NCBI GenBank assembly: GCA_002690865.1 | Contig: NZGG01000024.1 | Location: forward strand, 124,001-188,000 | DNA length: 64,000 nt | Direction of reading: 5' to 3' | Source: Gammaproteobacteria bacterium | GTDB taxonomy: Bacteria; Pseudomonadota; Gammaproteobacteria; Pseudomonadales; Azotimanducaceae | Translations under genes and position numbers: made by a program | Part shown: in pieces, positions 1 to 8,550 of the stretch | How positions within the stretch are numbered: the first letter of the stretch is position 1 | Layout: each line of letters opens with the position of its first letter | The notes under the pieces: generated by a model | The model's database searches: none | The model's input: the letters and a program-made list of their open reading frames with translations, nothing else | Told to the model about the DNA's origin: nothing

Positions 1-1
1 C

Positions 2-106
2 CCGCGATATCAGGCATCAGCTATCCGCTTCTCAATATTAATGCGGGAACTTTGTGCACGTAATGGAGGCACCTTCGTAGCACTAAATGACTACCGTATC
101 CTATAA
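2..106 (+). CDS. Possible 3' end of an upstream gene (partial)
   Basis: An open frame enters from the window edge and ends at TAA 104-106, giving 34 residues with ordinary protein-like composition (it ends ALNDYRIL). No stop interrupts it and it runs in the same direction as the next genes, so it could be the C-terminus of a gene that begins outside the window. It is too short to assign a family, and chance cannot be excluded. Confidence 0.3.
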   Translation, partial: PRYQASAIRFSILMRELCARNGGTFVALNDYRIL

Positions 107-158
107 TCTTATTTCTCGTAAGGTTTGAGCGAAGGACTAGCGGCGCCGCACAACGACC

Positions 159-189
159 TTGAGTCCAGGTACCGTCTTACTGTTATACT
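159..189 (+). promoter_or_regulatory. Weak sigma70-like promoter candidate
   Basis: TTGAGT (159-164) and TATACT (184-189) are separated by 19 bp, longer than the optimal 17. The pair lies 24 bp before the ATG of the VOC gene, whose Shine-Dalgarno GGAG is at 204-207. The -10 element is good and the -35 and spacing are poor, so this is only a candidate. Confidence 0.3.
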
Positions 190-212
190 TTCATATTTAA
201 ACCGGAGCATTT

Positions 213-1061
213 ATGGCAACCGGAAAGATTTACGATCGCACTACTGAAGATGTGGGTAATATAATTGCGATGGAACACGTTAACATCACTGTTCCAGATC
301 AGTCTCTAGCAACTCTTTTTTATGTTAATGGTTTAGGCCTTACAAGAGACCCCTACATAGATTTTGGCCCAAATAATGTCTGGATAAACGCTGGTAACCA
401 GCAGTTCCATTTACCAACGAATAAAGCTCAGGTAATCCGAGGGCATATCGGAATCGTTCTACCCGATCTTAATGCATTAGATGAGCGCCTATATTCTGTA
501 GAAAAACGTTTAAGGGGGACCAAATTTTCCTTCAAGCGTTCAAAAGGATTCCTATCAGTGACCTGTCCATGGGGTAATAAAATCAAATGTTATGAATCAG
601 GTAAGCTCTATACGATGAGACTTGGCATCCCCTACATCGAATTTAACGTGCCTTCAGGAACGTCAAAAGGTATTGCGCGATTTTATAAGGAATTATTCAA
701 TTGTCGGACCTTGACAAGAAAATCCTCGTGCCAAATTACGATCGGTAGAGGTCAAAATTTACGTTTTAAAGAAGTCAAGAATAACGTGGACTATGATGGC
801 CATCATATAGCTATATATGTCGTGGACTTTTCGACTCCTCATAATTATCTCGATGACCATAGCTTAATAACTGAGGAAAGTGACGCCCACCAGTATCGTT
901 TCAAAACTATCATTGATCCAAATACCGGTGAGAAACTTTTTGATATCGAACATGAAGTTCGTAGCCTACACCATCCAATGTATGGCAGATTCCTAGTTAA
1001 TCGCAATGCAGCACAATCCTTTAGGAACTATCAACAAGGATTGGATGCATTTGTGCCTTAA
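213..1061 (+). CDS. VOC-superfamily (glyoxalase/dioxygenase-fold) protein
   Basis: A 282-residue protein with two successive vicinal-oxygen-chelate-like halves (about residues 20-128 and 133-250). The first opens with MEHVNITVPD (His22 is a likely metal ligand). The second contains HHIAIYVVDF and ends in an acidic strand, LFDIEHEV. The family uses a divalent metal for isomerase, dioxygenase or lyase chemistry, and the substrate cannot be told from sequence. The ATG at 213 has GGAG 5 nt upstream. It is followed within 10 nt by a SAM methyltransferase and then an acyl-CoA ligase, so the three may be co-transcribed. The fold is fairly secure and the function is unknown. Confidence 0.7.
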   Translation: MATGKIYDRTTEDVGNIIAMEHVNITVPDQSLATLFYVNGLGLTRDPYIDFGPNNVWINAGNQQFHLPTNKAQVIRGHIGIVLPDLNALDERLYSVEKRLRGTKFSFKRSKGFLSVTCPWGNKIKCYESGKLYTMRLGIPYIEFNVPSGTSKGIARFYKELFNCRTLTRKSSCQITIGRGQNLRFKEVKNNVDYDGHHIAIYVVDFSTPHNYLDDHSLITEESDAHQYRFKTIIDPNTGEKLFDIEHEVRSLHHPMYGRFLVNRNAAQSFRNYQQGLDAFVP

Positions 1062-1068
1062 GCAGTTA

Positions 1069-1689
1069 ATGAATATGTCTAGTAGCACTTCTCGAAAAAC
1101 CTATGGTTTAAAAATCTTAAATGCTCGTCATAAGGAGATTAGACGACTGAAACGAGATGGTCATATCGCAGAAATCCATGGCAATAAATTTTGGAACTCA
1201 AGCTTCCTAATTATGGACTATCTTCGTCAACATCCAATACCAAGATCAACTCGAGTTTTAGAAATTGGCTGTGGTTGGGGACTGCTTGGATTATTCTGTT
1301 CAAAAAAATTCAGCTGTCATGTTCACGGTATAGATGCAGATGAGAACGTACTACCTTACTTAGACCTGCACGCTAGGGAAAACAATATAAAAATGACGGC
1401 AGAGAAAAAGAAATTTGAGCAGTTAACAATCGCATATCTATCTCAATTCAATCTTATCCTTGGCGCAGATATTTGTTTTTGGGACGAAATGACTATGGTT
1501 TTACTAAAACTAATCAAGCGAGCACAAAGGGGTGGAGTAAGCACTATTATGATTTCTGATCCATGCCGTCCACCATTTAGTGATCTAGCAGAAAAAGCTA
1601 AGGAACGATTCAAAGAAGTGAGTGTCGTGAAGAAATTTCTGAGAAAACCTGTAAAGGCTTCAGGGGAAATTTTAATTATAAAACCTTAG
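1069..1689 (+). CDS. Class I SAM-dependent methyltransferase
   Basis: Rossmann-type methyltransferase of about 206 residues. Motif I is VLEIGCGWGLLG (about residues 64-75), followed by an acidic strand end HGIDADE and a post-II segment LILGADICFW. A later ISDPCRPPF resembles small-molecule or lysine methyltransferases of the ETFB-KMT/Nnt1 type. An ATG at 1006 is in frame but would sit inside the VOC gene and add residues not typical of the family. ATG 1069 or 1075, just after the VOC stop, fits better, although neither has a strong ribosome site. The substrate is unknown. Confidence 0.7.
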   Translation: MNMSSSTSRKTYGLKILNARHKEIRRLKRDGHIAEIHGNKFWNSSFLIMDYLRQHPIPRSTRVLEIGCGWGLLGLFCSKKFSCHVHGIDADENVLPYLDLHARENNIKMTAEKKKFEQLTIAYLSQFNLILGADICFWDEMTMVLLKLIKRAQRGGVSTIMISDPCRPPFSDLAEKAKERFKEVSVVKKFLRKPVKASGEILIIKP

Positions 1690-1719
1690 AGATGTTCTAA
1701 CCGCATTGGAGATAGATTC

Positions 1720-3342
1720 ATGACCATGCAACAAACGCCACTTCTCATGTCTCGTATTCTTGGCCGGGGTGCGCGACTTGACCCCCATGAAGAGATTGTA
1801 ACGGCGCAAGAAAACGGGACTCATCGACAAACACTGAAGACTACCTGGGACAGATCAAATCAACTCGCTGGGGCTCTCACTCAATATGGCATACAAAAAG
1901 GAGATCGTATTGCCAGTTTCATGTGGAATAATTATCGACACCTAGAACTTTATCAAGCAGTCCCATCTATGGGTGCAGTGCTCCACACTCTAAATATCCG
2001 ACTAAGTTCGACAGACCTCATCTACATCGTTAATCATGCAGAAGACAGAGTAATTTTCGTTAATAATGATCTTTTCTCCCTACTGGAGCCAATACTAAAA
2101 GATATTCCTAAGGTTGAACTTATTGTTATCTGTGATAGCGAGTCGTCCTTCACTAAATCAGCTGATTATGAGGATTTTATTGCCGATCACTCGACTACAT
2201 ATCAATGGCCTGAGATCGAAGAGACTGCTCCGATGGGCCTGTGTTACACAAGTGGAACTACAGGTAAACCGAAGGGTATCATGTACACCAATCGGTCGAC
2301 CTACTTACATACTATGGCACAAGCCATGACCGATTCAATGCATCTTTCCGCTTTAGACTCGGTGTGCGATATTGTTCCCATGTTCCATGCAATGGGTTGG
2401 GGACTACCATTCACCGCATCTATGCTGGGATGTAAACAAGTAATGCCCGATAGATTTATGGAACCACAAAATCTAGCAAAGCTAATGGCAGAAGAGGAAG
2501 TTACAATATCCGCTGGAGTACCTACTATCTGGCAAGGAGTCAAAGCTTGCCTTCAGGAGAATCACAAAGAATATAATTTATCTAAACTTTCGAGAGTAAC
2601 CTGTGGCGGCTCTGCCCCTCCTATATCGATGATGCGGTGGTACTGGGAAGTATTAGGAGTAGAGGTCATCCAAGGTTGGGGAATGACTGAAACCAATCCT
2701 CTCGCAACCTTATCTAGAAAAATAGCAAAGCGTTCTCACTTAAATCTTACTGAAGACGACCATTTCAAGAACATATCGAAAGCAGGTTTGCTAATGCCAG
2801 GTTTAGAACTAGAAATTGTTGATGAAGATTGGAACATCCAACCACACGATGGCGAGGCAGTGGGTGAATTATTGATCCGCGGGCCATGGGTTTGCAGCAG
2901 CTACTTCAATGACCCCCAACCTGAAAAATTTCATGGTGACTGGCTCGTGACAGGCGATGTAGCAAAGATAGATGCTGAAGAGTACCTCATCATTGCGGAT
3001 CGTTCAAAAGACCTCATTAAGTCCGGTGGCGAATGGATATCTTCTGTTGATTTAGAAAACCACATGATTTCTTTACCTGGTGTCCGTCAAGCAGCAGTTG
3101 TTGCCCAACCGCATCCAAAATGGGATGAACGTCCTGTTGCACTGATTATTCTTGATGAAGATGCAAATTTATCCGCCCAATCAATTCTGGAACATTGCAA
3201 CCCTATTTTCGCTAAATGGCAAATTCCCGACGAAGTCATCTTCTGTGAAGTAATCCCGTTGACGTCTACCGGCAAGATAGACAAGAAGGCAATCCGAAAA
3301 AATTTAGAAAAAGAGGACTACAAACTACCAGATTTACGATAG
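1720..3342 (+). CDS. Acyl-CoA synthetase (AMP-forming, medium/long-chain fatty acid ligase)
   Basis: A 540-residue ANL-superfamily ligase that activates a carboxylic acid with ATP and CoA, probably a fatty acid. The AMP-binding P-loop YTSGTTGKPKG is at about residue 175, the GWGMTE motif at about 320, and the C-terminal STGKIDKK with the adenylation lysine at about 520. Length and motif order match the FadD/AlkK-like branch. Start ATG 1720 has GGAGA about 8 nt upstream. The last 25 nt overlap the convergent GMC oxidoreductase gene. Acyl chain preference cannot be read from sequence. The neighbouring TesB, crotonase and oxidoreductases suggest fatty-acid or alkanoate degradation. Confidence 0.88.
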   Translation: MTMQQTPLLMSRILGRGARLDPHEEIVTAQENGTHRQTLKTTWDRSNQLAGALTQYGIQKGDRIASFMWNNYRHLELYQAVPSMGAVLHTLNIRLSSTDLIYIVNHAEDRVIFVNNDLFSLLEPILKDIPKVELIVICDSESSFTKSADYEDFIADHSTTYQWPEIEETAPMGLCYTSGTTGKPKGIMYTNRSTYLHTMAQAMTDSMHLSALDSVCDIVPMFHAMGWGLPFTASMLGCKQVMPDRFMEPQNLAKLMAEEEVTISAGVPTIWQGVKACLQENHKEYNLSKLSRVTCGGSAPPISMMRWYWEVLGVEVIQGWGMTETNPLATLSRKIAKRSHLNLTEDDHFKNISKAGLLMPGLELEIVDEDWNIQPHDGEAVGELLIRGPWVCSSYFNDPQPEKFHGDWLVTGDVAKIDAEEYLIIADRSKDLIKSGGEWISSVDLENHMISLPGVRQAAVVAQPHPKWDERPVALIILDEDANLSAQSILEHCNPIFAKWQIPDEVIFCEVIPLTSTGKIDKKAIRKNLEKEDYKLPDLR

Positions 3343-4943
3343 CTATTGTCGAAACTACTATTATCGTGAATGATCATGTCACTTGCTTTCTCTGAAATCA
3401 TTATCGTTGGGGCATTTGTATTACCTCCAATTAGTGTTGGCATCACAGAAGCATCCACTATTCTTAGCGACTCTATACCTTTAACTCGAAGGCGTTCGTC
3501 TACGACAGCCAAGTCGTCGTTCCCCATTTTACAAGTACCAACCGGATGATAGATCGTTTCTGCATTTTTTCGCACAAATTCGGCAATGTCTTCATCATTG
3601 TGAGCGTCTCTACTTGCTTCAAACTCATCTCCTAAAAACGAACTAAACTTGTCTGTCTGAAAAATCTTTCTCGCAAGTTTCACTCCCTCTACTAGAGTAT
3701 CAAGATCAGACCTAACACTTAAATAATTAGCTTTAATCGATGGACTATCCAAGGGATTTCCAGAGGCAAGTCTAATCTCACCCCGGCTCTCTGGCCGCAA
3801 CTGACAAACATGAATAGACAAACCCGGTTTCGTAAATCTTTTTCTTCCATGGTCACTAAGTATCAGCGGAATAAAATGAAGCTGTAAATCGGGCATCTCA
3901 ATGTTCTTTCGGCTTTTTATAAATGCTCCCGCGATACAGCCGTTTTCCGCACCAGGTCCATTACCGAGCAGCATATACTGCAGCAAGACTCTCATCATAT
4001 TAGTGACCTTAATATATCTTGCGACTGAAAGTTCCGGATCCTTGCAATAGTATTGCACCATAATATCGAGGTGATCCTGTAAATTCTTCCCAACGCCCTT
4101 CAACGGATGCAGACAGCGAATGTCATGTAGCACGAGATCTTCTGGATTACCAATGCCTGATAATTGCAACAATTGTGGCGTTTGCACGGCACCAGCCGAA
4201 ATGATCGTCTCGCGCACTGCCTTCACTCGATATTTCTGACCACGTTTTAGATAGGTTACGCCAACAGCTTTTTTACCCTCAAAATCAATACTTAACGCCT
4301 TCGCTTCAGTCACTACAGTGAGATTATCACGATCTAAAATGGGAGAGAGAAAAGCTTGGGCAGCACTGCATCTTCGATTGCCAATTTTTGTTAGTTGAAA
4401 AGGGCCAAAGCCTTCCTGAGTAGCGCCGTTAAAATCCTTATTGTAAACGTAGCCAGCCTCCATACCCGCTTGAATAAAATAATTATGGCTTGGTAGATTA
4501 GCTTTTTCATCCAAAACATTAAGCTCACCATTAATGCCATGATATGCATCCTCACCTCTCTCATTATTCATTGATCTCCTAAAATAGGGTAGAACATCAT
4601 CGTAACCCCAGCCATTATTTCCGAGCTGTCGCCAATGATCGTAGTCTCTAGAGTTCCCCCGCATATAGATCATGCCGTTTATTGAGCTAGATCCACCGAG
4701 TCCTTTACCTCTCGGCCAATAAAGTTTCCTCATTTCAAGTTCGGATTCTTCTTCCGTTTGGAAAGCCCAATTGAAGTCACTAGTCGCAAGCAAACGAGCA
4801 ATACCTGCTGGCATATGAATAAATGGAGAAGAATCTTTTCGGCCGGCCTCCAGAAGCAAAACCTGAGTCTTTCGATTTGCGGATAGTCGATTCGCTAGCA
4901 CACAACCCGCCGAACCCGCACCCACGATTATATAATCGTACAT
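3318..4943 (-). CDS. GMC-family FAD-dependent oxidoreductase (choline/alcohol dehydrogenase type)
   Basis: A 541-residue glucose-methanol-choline oxidoreductase. The FAD-binding VGAGSAGCVLA is at residues 7-17, the second GMC signature GLGGSSSINGMIYMRG near residue 80, and the C-terminal YHPVGTCKMG and GGNTNAPT carry the probable catalytic pair His466 and Asn508. It lacks a signal peptide, so it is cytoplasmic or peripheral like AlkJ and BetA. It is transcribed convergently with the acyl-CoA ligase and divergently from the Rieske/TesB pair. A role oxidising primary alcohols to aldehydes upstream of acyl activation is inferred, and choline as substrate is not excluded. Confidence 0.88.
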   Translation of the reverse strand: MYDYIIVGAGSAGCVLANRLSANRKTQVLLLEAGRKDSSPFIHMPAGIARLLATSDFNWAFQTEEESELEMRKLYWPRGKGLGGSSSINGMIYMRGNSRDYDHWRQLGNNGWGYDDVLPYFRRSMNNERGEDAYHGINGELNVLDEKANLPSHNYFIQAGMEAGYVYNKDFNGATQEGFGPFQLTKIGNRRCSAAQAFLSPILDRDNLTVVTEAKALSIDFEGKKAVGVTYLKRGQKYRVKAVRETIISAGAVQTPQLLQLSGIGNPEDLVLHDIRCLHPLKGVGKNLQDHLDIMVQYYCKDPELSVARYIKVTNMMRVLLQYMLLGNGPGAENGCIAGAFIKSRKNIEMPDLQLHFIPLILSDHGRKRFTKPGLSIHVCQLRPESRGEIRLASGNPLDSPSIKANYLSVRSDLDTLVEGVKLARKIFQTDKFSSFLGDEFEASRDAHNDEDIAEFVRKNAETIYHPVGTCKMGNDDLAVVDERLRVKGIESLRIVDASVMPTLIGGNTNAPTIMISEKASDMIIHDNSSFDNSYRKSGSL

Positions 4944-5067
4944 AAATATTTATCTCCCTCTTTTACATGCCACAAAAAGATAACATATGGTAACGTTAGC
5001 TTTAGCCAGTTATCGAAGTCCATACCAAAATCTGATTTAATTAATTTTGCTTATAAAATGGCCCTTT

Positions 5068-5379
5068 ATGTCTAAATATCATGCTGTCGCTTCCATCTCT
5101 GAACTGGGTGAAGAGAGTCAAATCCACATTAATGTAAATGGTTTAGATCTGCTGCTCTGTAAGCATGCTGGTAAATATTATGCTATCGACTATTACTGTA
5201 ATCATGCATTCCTGCCTATGGAGGGCGGGAGTATGCAGCATGGCTTAATTACCTGCCCGTACCATGGGGCAGAATTCAGTCTCGCAGATGGTTCAGTTCA
5301 AGCTGCACCGGCCTGGGAGCCTCTGGTTAGCTATCCTGTTGAGGTGAAGAATGATGTCATTACTGTTGCCGTGAAATAA
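5068..5379 (+). CDS. Rieske-type [2Fe-2S] ferredoxin
   Basis: A small Rieske domain of 103 residues. The cluster ligands are Cys44-x-His46 and Cys63-x2-His66 (CNH and CPYH), the spacing of soluble Rieske ferredoxins of biphenyl-dioxygenase or NirD type. A TTG at 5047 is in frame, but ATG 5068 gives the usual N-terminus. Its TAA overlaps the TesB ATG by one base (TAATG), so the two are translationally coupled. It probably carries electrons to an oxygenase or reductase. No oxygenase component is adjacent, so its partner is unknown. Confidence 0.85.
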   Translation: MSKYHAVASISELGEESQIHINVNGLDLLLCKHAGKYYAIDYYCNHAFLPMEGGSMQHGLITCPYHGAEFSLADGSVQAAPAWEPLVSYPVEVKNDVITVAVK

Positions 5380-6215
5380 TGGAGGAGCAAATATCCGACT
5401 TGAGTAGAGTCCTCGATTTAGAAACTATTGAAGTAAATATCTACCGAGGGAAGAACGAGTATCGGCAAAACAAAAGGCTATTCGGCGGTCAAGTACTAGC
5501 ACAAGCCTTGAGCGCGGCCTACAGGACAGTGGAAAGCGAAAGAGTCTGTCATTCTCTTCATGGCTATTTTCTTCGTCCTGGTGATACTGAGCATCAGGTC
5601 ATTTATCAAGTGGATCCTATCCGCACTGGCCAAAGCTTTACCACACGGCGAATAAAAGCAATACAGAAAGGCGAGGCAATATTCAGTATGGATGCTTCAT
5701 TCCAAATCATAGAAGATGGTCTGTCTCATCAAATAGATCTCGATATGGTATTGCCTCGGGCCGAAGAATTAGAAGACGATCATGAAGTAGCAAAACAAAA
5801 AGGGAAAGCAACGCACTGGTCCCATAGGAAACGTCCTTTTGAAATTCGAACAATTAAAAATATAAAGGGGAATAGAGGCGCTTCTTGGATAAGGTACCGG
5901 CATGAGACTCTATCCAAGGGAGACCCACAGCATCAACTTCTCCTATCCTATGCTTCAGATATGGGACTGATATCTACTGCAATGATTCCACATAAAATGT
6001 CTCCCTCTCAGAATATGCAAATAGCTAGCTTGGATCATGCAATATGGTTCCATCGTCCCTTCTCTGTATCTGATTGGATACTGTTTTTGCGAGAGACACC
6101 AGCAGCAGGCGGTGCTCGCGGGTTTACTCGAGGCAGCTTTTATTCTGCTGAAGGTGAAATACTTGCCTCAGTAATGCAAGAAGGCTTAATTAGAGTAAGG
6201 CAGGATTCAACTTAA
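5379..6215 (+). CDS. tesB: Acyl-CoA thioesterase II
   Basis: Double hot-dog thioesterase of 278 residues that hydrolyses acyl-CoA to free fatty acid and CoA. N-terminal RLFGGQVLAQAL, mid-protein LLSYASDMGLI with the catalytic Asp, SLDHAIWFHRPF and C-terminal SVMQEGLIRVR with the catalytic Gln match TesB. The start overlaps the Rieske stop by one base. Having a thioesterase beside an acyl-CoA ligase suggests control of the CoA pool or release of products from beta-oxidation. Confidence 0.9.
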   Translation: MEEQISDLSRVLDLETIEVNIYRGKNEYRQNKRLFGGQVLAQALSAAYRTVESERVCHSLHGYFLRPGDTEHQVIYQVDPIRTGQSFTTRRIKAIQKGEAIFSMDASFQIIEDGLSHQIDLDMVLPRAEELEDDHEVAKQKGKATHWSHRKRPFEIRTIKNIKGNRGASWIRYRHETLSKGDPQHQLLLSYASDMGLISTAMIPHKMSPSQNMQIASLDHAIWFHRPFSVSDWILFLRETPAAGGARGFTRGSFYSAEGEILASVMQEGLIRVRQDST

Positions 6216-6267
6216 TTGACCGTAAGTCTTTAAACATGATTTAGTGCTGATTTTTCGGAGAAAAATC

Positions 6268-7077
6268 ATGTCTAAGTTAGTCACAATAGATATCAACGCC
6301 AACGGCGTAGCAGACGTTAGATTAAATCGAGCAGACAAGTACAACGCCCTATCCCCCGAAATGTTTGATGCCATTACAGAAACCGGTAAAACATTGAGTA
6401 CGAATCAAACGATAAGGGCGATCGTGCTTTCCGGAAATGGCCGCGGTTTCTGTGCAGGTCTTGATTTTGCTGGGTTCCAAAATATTATAGGCAGCGAGAA
6501 AAGTTCAATAATATCGAAAAATTCTTCCTCTGATGAAATTCCGGGAAATCCGGCACAAAAAATTGGCATGGTATGGAAACACCTTCCCGTACCAGTGATT
6601 GCAGCACTTCATGGCGCCTCTTTTGGTGGTGGTTTTCAGCTTGCAATGGGGCCTGATATCCGCATCGCAGCTCCGGATGCCACATTTTCTATTATGGAGA
6701 TTCAATGGGGACTAATACCAGACTGTAGCATTTCCCAAACATTACGAGAGCTTGTCCCTATAGATGTCGCCAAAGAATTAACCTTTACGGGTCGTACTTT
6801 TGATGGAAAAGAAGCACTTCAACTTGGCATTGTCACCCAGATAAGTGATTCGCCTCTGAAGTCAGCTTTAGAGATGGCAGAAATTATTGCCGCCAAATCA
6901 CCAAATGCTATCAGGTATAGTAAGGAGTTATTTGAAACCACATGGCACGAGGCTCCGAATGCAGGACTTGCGCTAGAAGAAAAACTGCAGAAAAAACTTA
7001 TTGGTAGCCCCAACCAGATAGAGACTGTAAAAGCCAACTTTGAAAAACGACCGCCTCAGTATATTGATCCTGAATAG
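6268..7077 (+). CDS. Enoyl-CoA hydratase/isomerase (crotonase) family protein
   Basis: Crotonase-fold protein of 269 residues. The start is placed at ATG 6268, which has GGAG 7 nt upstream; an in-frame GTG at 6244 lacks such a site. GRGFCAGLDF gives the first oxyanion-hole segment and GASFGGGFQLAMGPD the second. The first catalytic glutamate of true hydratases (in the GGGxE segment) is Gln here, while the second is kept in IMEIQWGLIPD. It may therefore be an isomerase, hydrolase or specialised lyase. It lies 52 nt after tesB and is probably in the same operon. Confidence 0.82.
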   Translation: MSKLVTIDINANGVADVRLNRADKYNALSPEMFDAITETGKTLSTNQTIRAIVLSGNGRGFCAGLDFAGFQNIIGSEKSSIISKNSSSDEIPGNPAQKIGMVWKHLPVPVIAALHGASFGGGFQLAMGPDIRIAAPDATFSIMEIQWGLIPDCSISQTLRELVPIDVAKELTFTGRTFDGKEALQLGIVTQISDSPLKSALEMAEIIAAKSPNAIRYSKELFETTWHEAPNAGLALEEKLQKKLIGSPNQIETVKANFEKRPPQYIDPE

Positions 7078-7198
7078 ATCTGTTTAAAGCTAACCCATAT
7101 TATTGGGATTCAGCCTACTCACCAATAAGGGAACAGCGTGAAAATATAGAGCGGGTTACGAAAAATCCGTTAAAAACATAATGAATAGACTTTCATAA

Positions 7199-7393
7199 TT
7201 ACAAGGTGTAATTCTTTTCCAACTCGGCTTCTTGTTTCTCTTCAAGGGCATTAATAGCCTTGATATGCACCTCTATGAGCTCTTCCACAGTCTTGTATCT
7301 GAATACCTCCTCACCACGAAACATAACGATAACGCCAGAGGAGGTTTTCGAATAAAATATTCCCGATTTAGATTTCAATTTTTCACCAGACAA
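7199..7393 (-). CDS. Small conserved-looking hypothetical protein, TTG start
   Basis: A 64-residue ORF rich in Lys and Glu with a beta-like first half (SGIFYSKTSSGVIVMFRGEE) and a probable helix after residue 35. The start is TTG at 7391-7393, preceded on the minus strand by GAGGAG at about 8 nt, a strong ribosome site that argues for a real gene. It sits between the crotonase and the LLM oxidoreductase. A plus-strand ORF across the same bases (7232-7417) has no such support. No family recognised. Confidence 0.5.
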   Translation of the reverse strand: MSGEKLKSKSGIFYSKTSSGVIVMFRGEEVFRYKTVEELIEVHIKAINALEEKQEAELEKNYTL

Positions 7394-7473
7394 AAACCTA
7401 CTCCTCAGATTTTCTAAATAAGCGAAATATAAACTTAATGCTTTTTGCAGTAGCCAGCTGCGGATGGAGGATA

Positions 7474-8382
7474 TTAGTAAAGAGGCAATATTTCATCGAT
7501 AAACAATTGTGTTTGCTTCATCATTTCTTCTCCATCACTCGCAATCGGTAACATAACAAACTTCGAACATCCTGCATCGATATATTCGTTGATCCTTTGG
7601 AGGATATCTTCTTTATCTCCTATCACCATATATCTTGACGGATCTTTAACTTTATTACTCAGTCTATTCAGCGCAATTCTTGATATAAGTTCTTCTTTAT
7701 TGCCAAATCGGAATGAAAAGCTCGCCCCATAATGATCATCGTCAATACTACGTCCTGTTTTTTTTAACGCTTCTTTGATACCAAGAATAATCTTCGCTGA
7801 TTGCTCTGGTGTTTCAATACCTCCTAGCCAGCCAGTACCGTACTTAGCAGTGCGCTCTATAGCCTTTTCACTTGACCCACCAATCCACAATGGAATACGT
7901 CCATTAACGGGCTGAGGAGAAATAGTAACATGATCGTACCGGAAGAATTCGCCAATGTAGCTTACATCCTCTTCGTACCATAGCCTATATATAAGCTCCA
8001 GGGCCTCATCTGCCCTTTTCCCCCTTCGCTTAGTAGAAGTACCACTTGCTTTAAAATCCGCCGAAAAGGTACTTCCGAGACCAAAAGCTGGAAGTAGTCG
8101 ACCCTTACTTAAAACGTCAACGGTCGCTAGCTGCTTTGCAGTCAATAGTGGGTCTCGGAAGGCAATAGAAGCCACACTCATACCAAATCGAATATTCTCT
8201 GTTGCGCCCGCTAAAGCAGCTGTGACCGCAATACACTCTAATATAGGGTCCTTAGAGACAAGGCGGTCAGTTTGCCAAATAGAGTCAACCTCCCCTCGTT
8301 CGCAAAGCTCTACCCAGCGCCAATATCCATCAGCGTTTTCGAAAGGATATCTCGACAAACCCAAACCCAGCCCAATCGCCAT
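7474..8382 (-). CDS. LLM-class (luciferase-like) flavin/F420-dependent oxidoreductase
   Basis: A 302-residue TIM-barrel protein of the bacterial luciferase-like superfamily. It opens MAIGLGLGLSRYPF, and has IRFGMSVASIAFRDPLLTAKQLATVDVLSKGRL and a downstream IPLWIGGSSEKAIERTAKYGTGW, the standard flavin-phosphate region. Members use FMNH2 or F420H2. Because this genome segment encodes F420 synthesis, F420 is a realistic cofactor, but the sequence alone does not decide it. The gene is monocistronic and divergent from tldD. The substrate is unknown. Confidence 0.82.
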   Translation of the reverse strand: MAIGLGLGLSRYPFENADGYWRWVELCERGEVDSIWQTDRLVSKDPILECIAVTAALAGATENIRFGMSVASIAFRDPLLTAKQLATVDVLSKGRLLPAFGLGSTFSADFKASGTSTKRRGKRADEALELIYRLWYEEDVSYIGEFFRYDHVTISPQPVNGRIPLWIGGSSEKAIERTAKYGTGWLGGIETPEQSAKIILGIKEALKKTGRSIDDDHYGASFSFRFGNKEELISRIALNRLSNKVKDPSRYMVIGDKEDILQRINEYIDAGCSKFVMLPIASDGEEMMKQTQLFIDEILPLY

Positions 8383-8550
8383 GAACCACCCAGTTAAAAC
8401 AGGAATATCAGACGTTAATTCTAAACGGGTCTGCTGGTTAAGTCAGTCAATAACCTTTGAAAACTACTTCGCTTAAATCAATGACTGGATAGTATGATTG
8501 TTCTCAGGATATCTATAGACTAATGAAGTTAAAACTCTCTGGATAACAAT

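Noticed and set aside
2114-2329. 71-residue ORF inside the acyl-CoA ligase gene
   Set aside because: Alternate-frame reading of a conserved enzyme; no independent signals.
7232-7417. 61-residue plus-strand ORF
   Set aside because: Overlaps the minus-strand 64-residue ORF, which has a strong Shine-Dalgarno sequence; this one has none.
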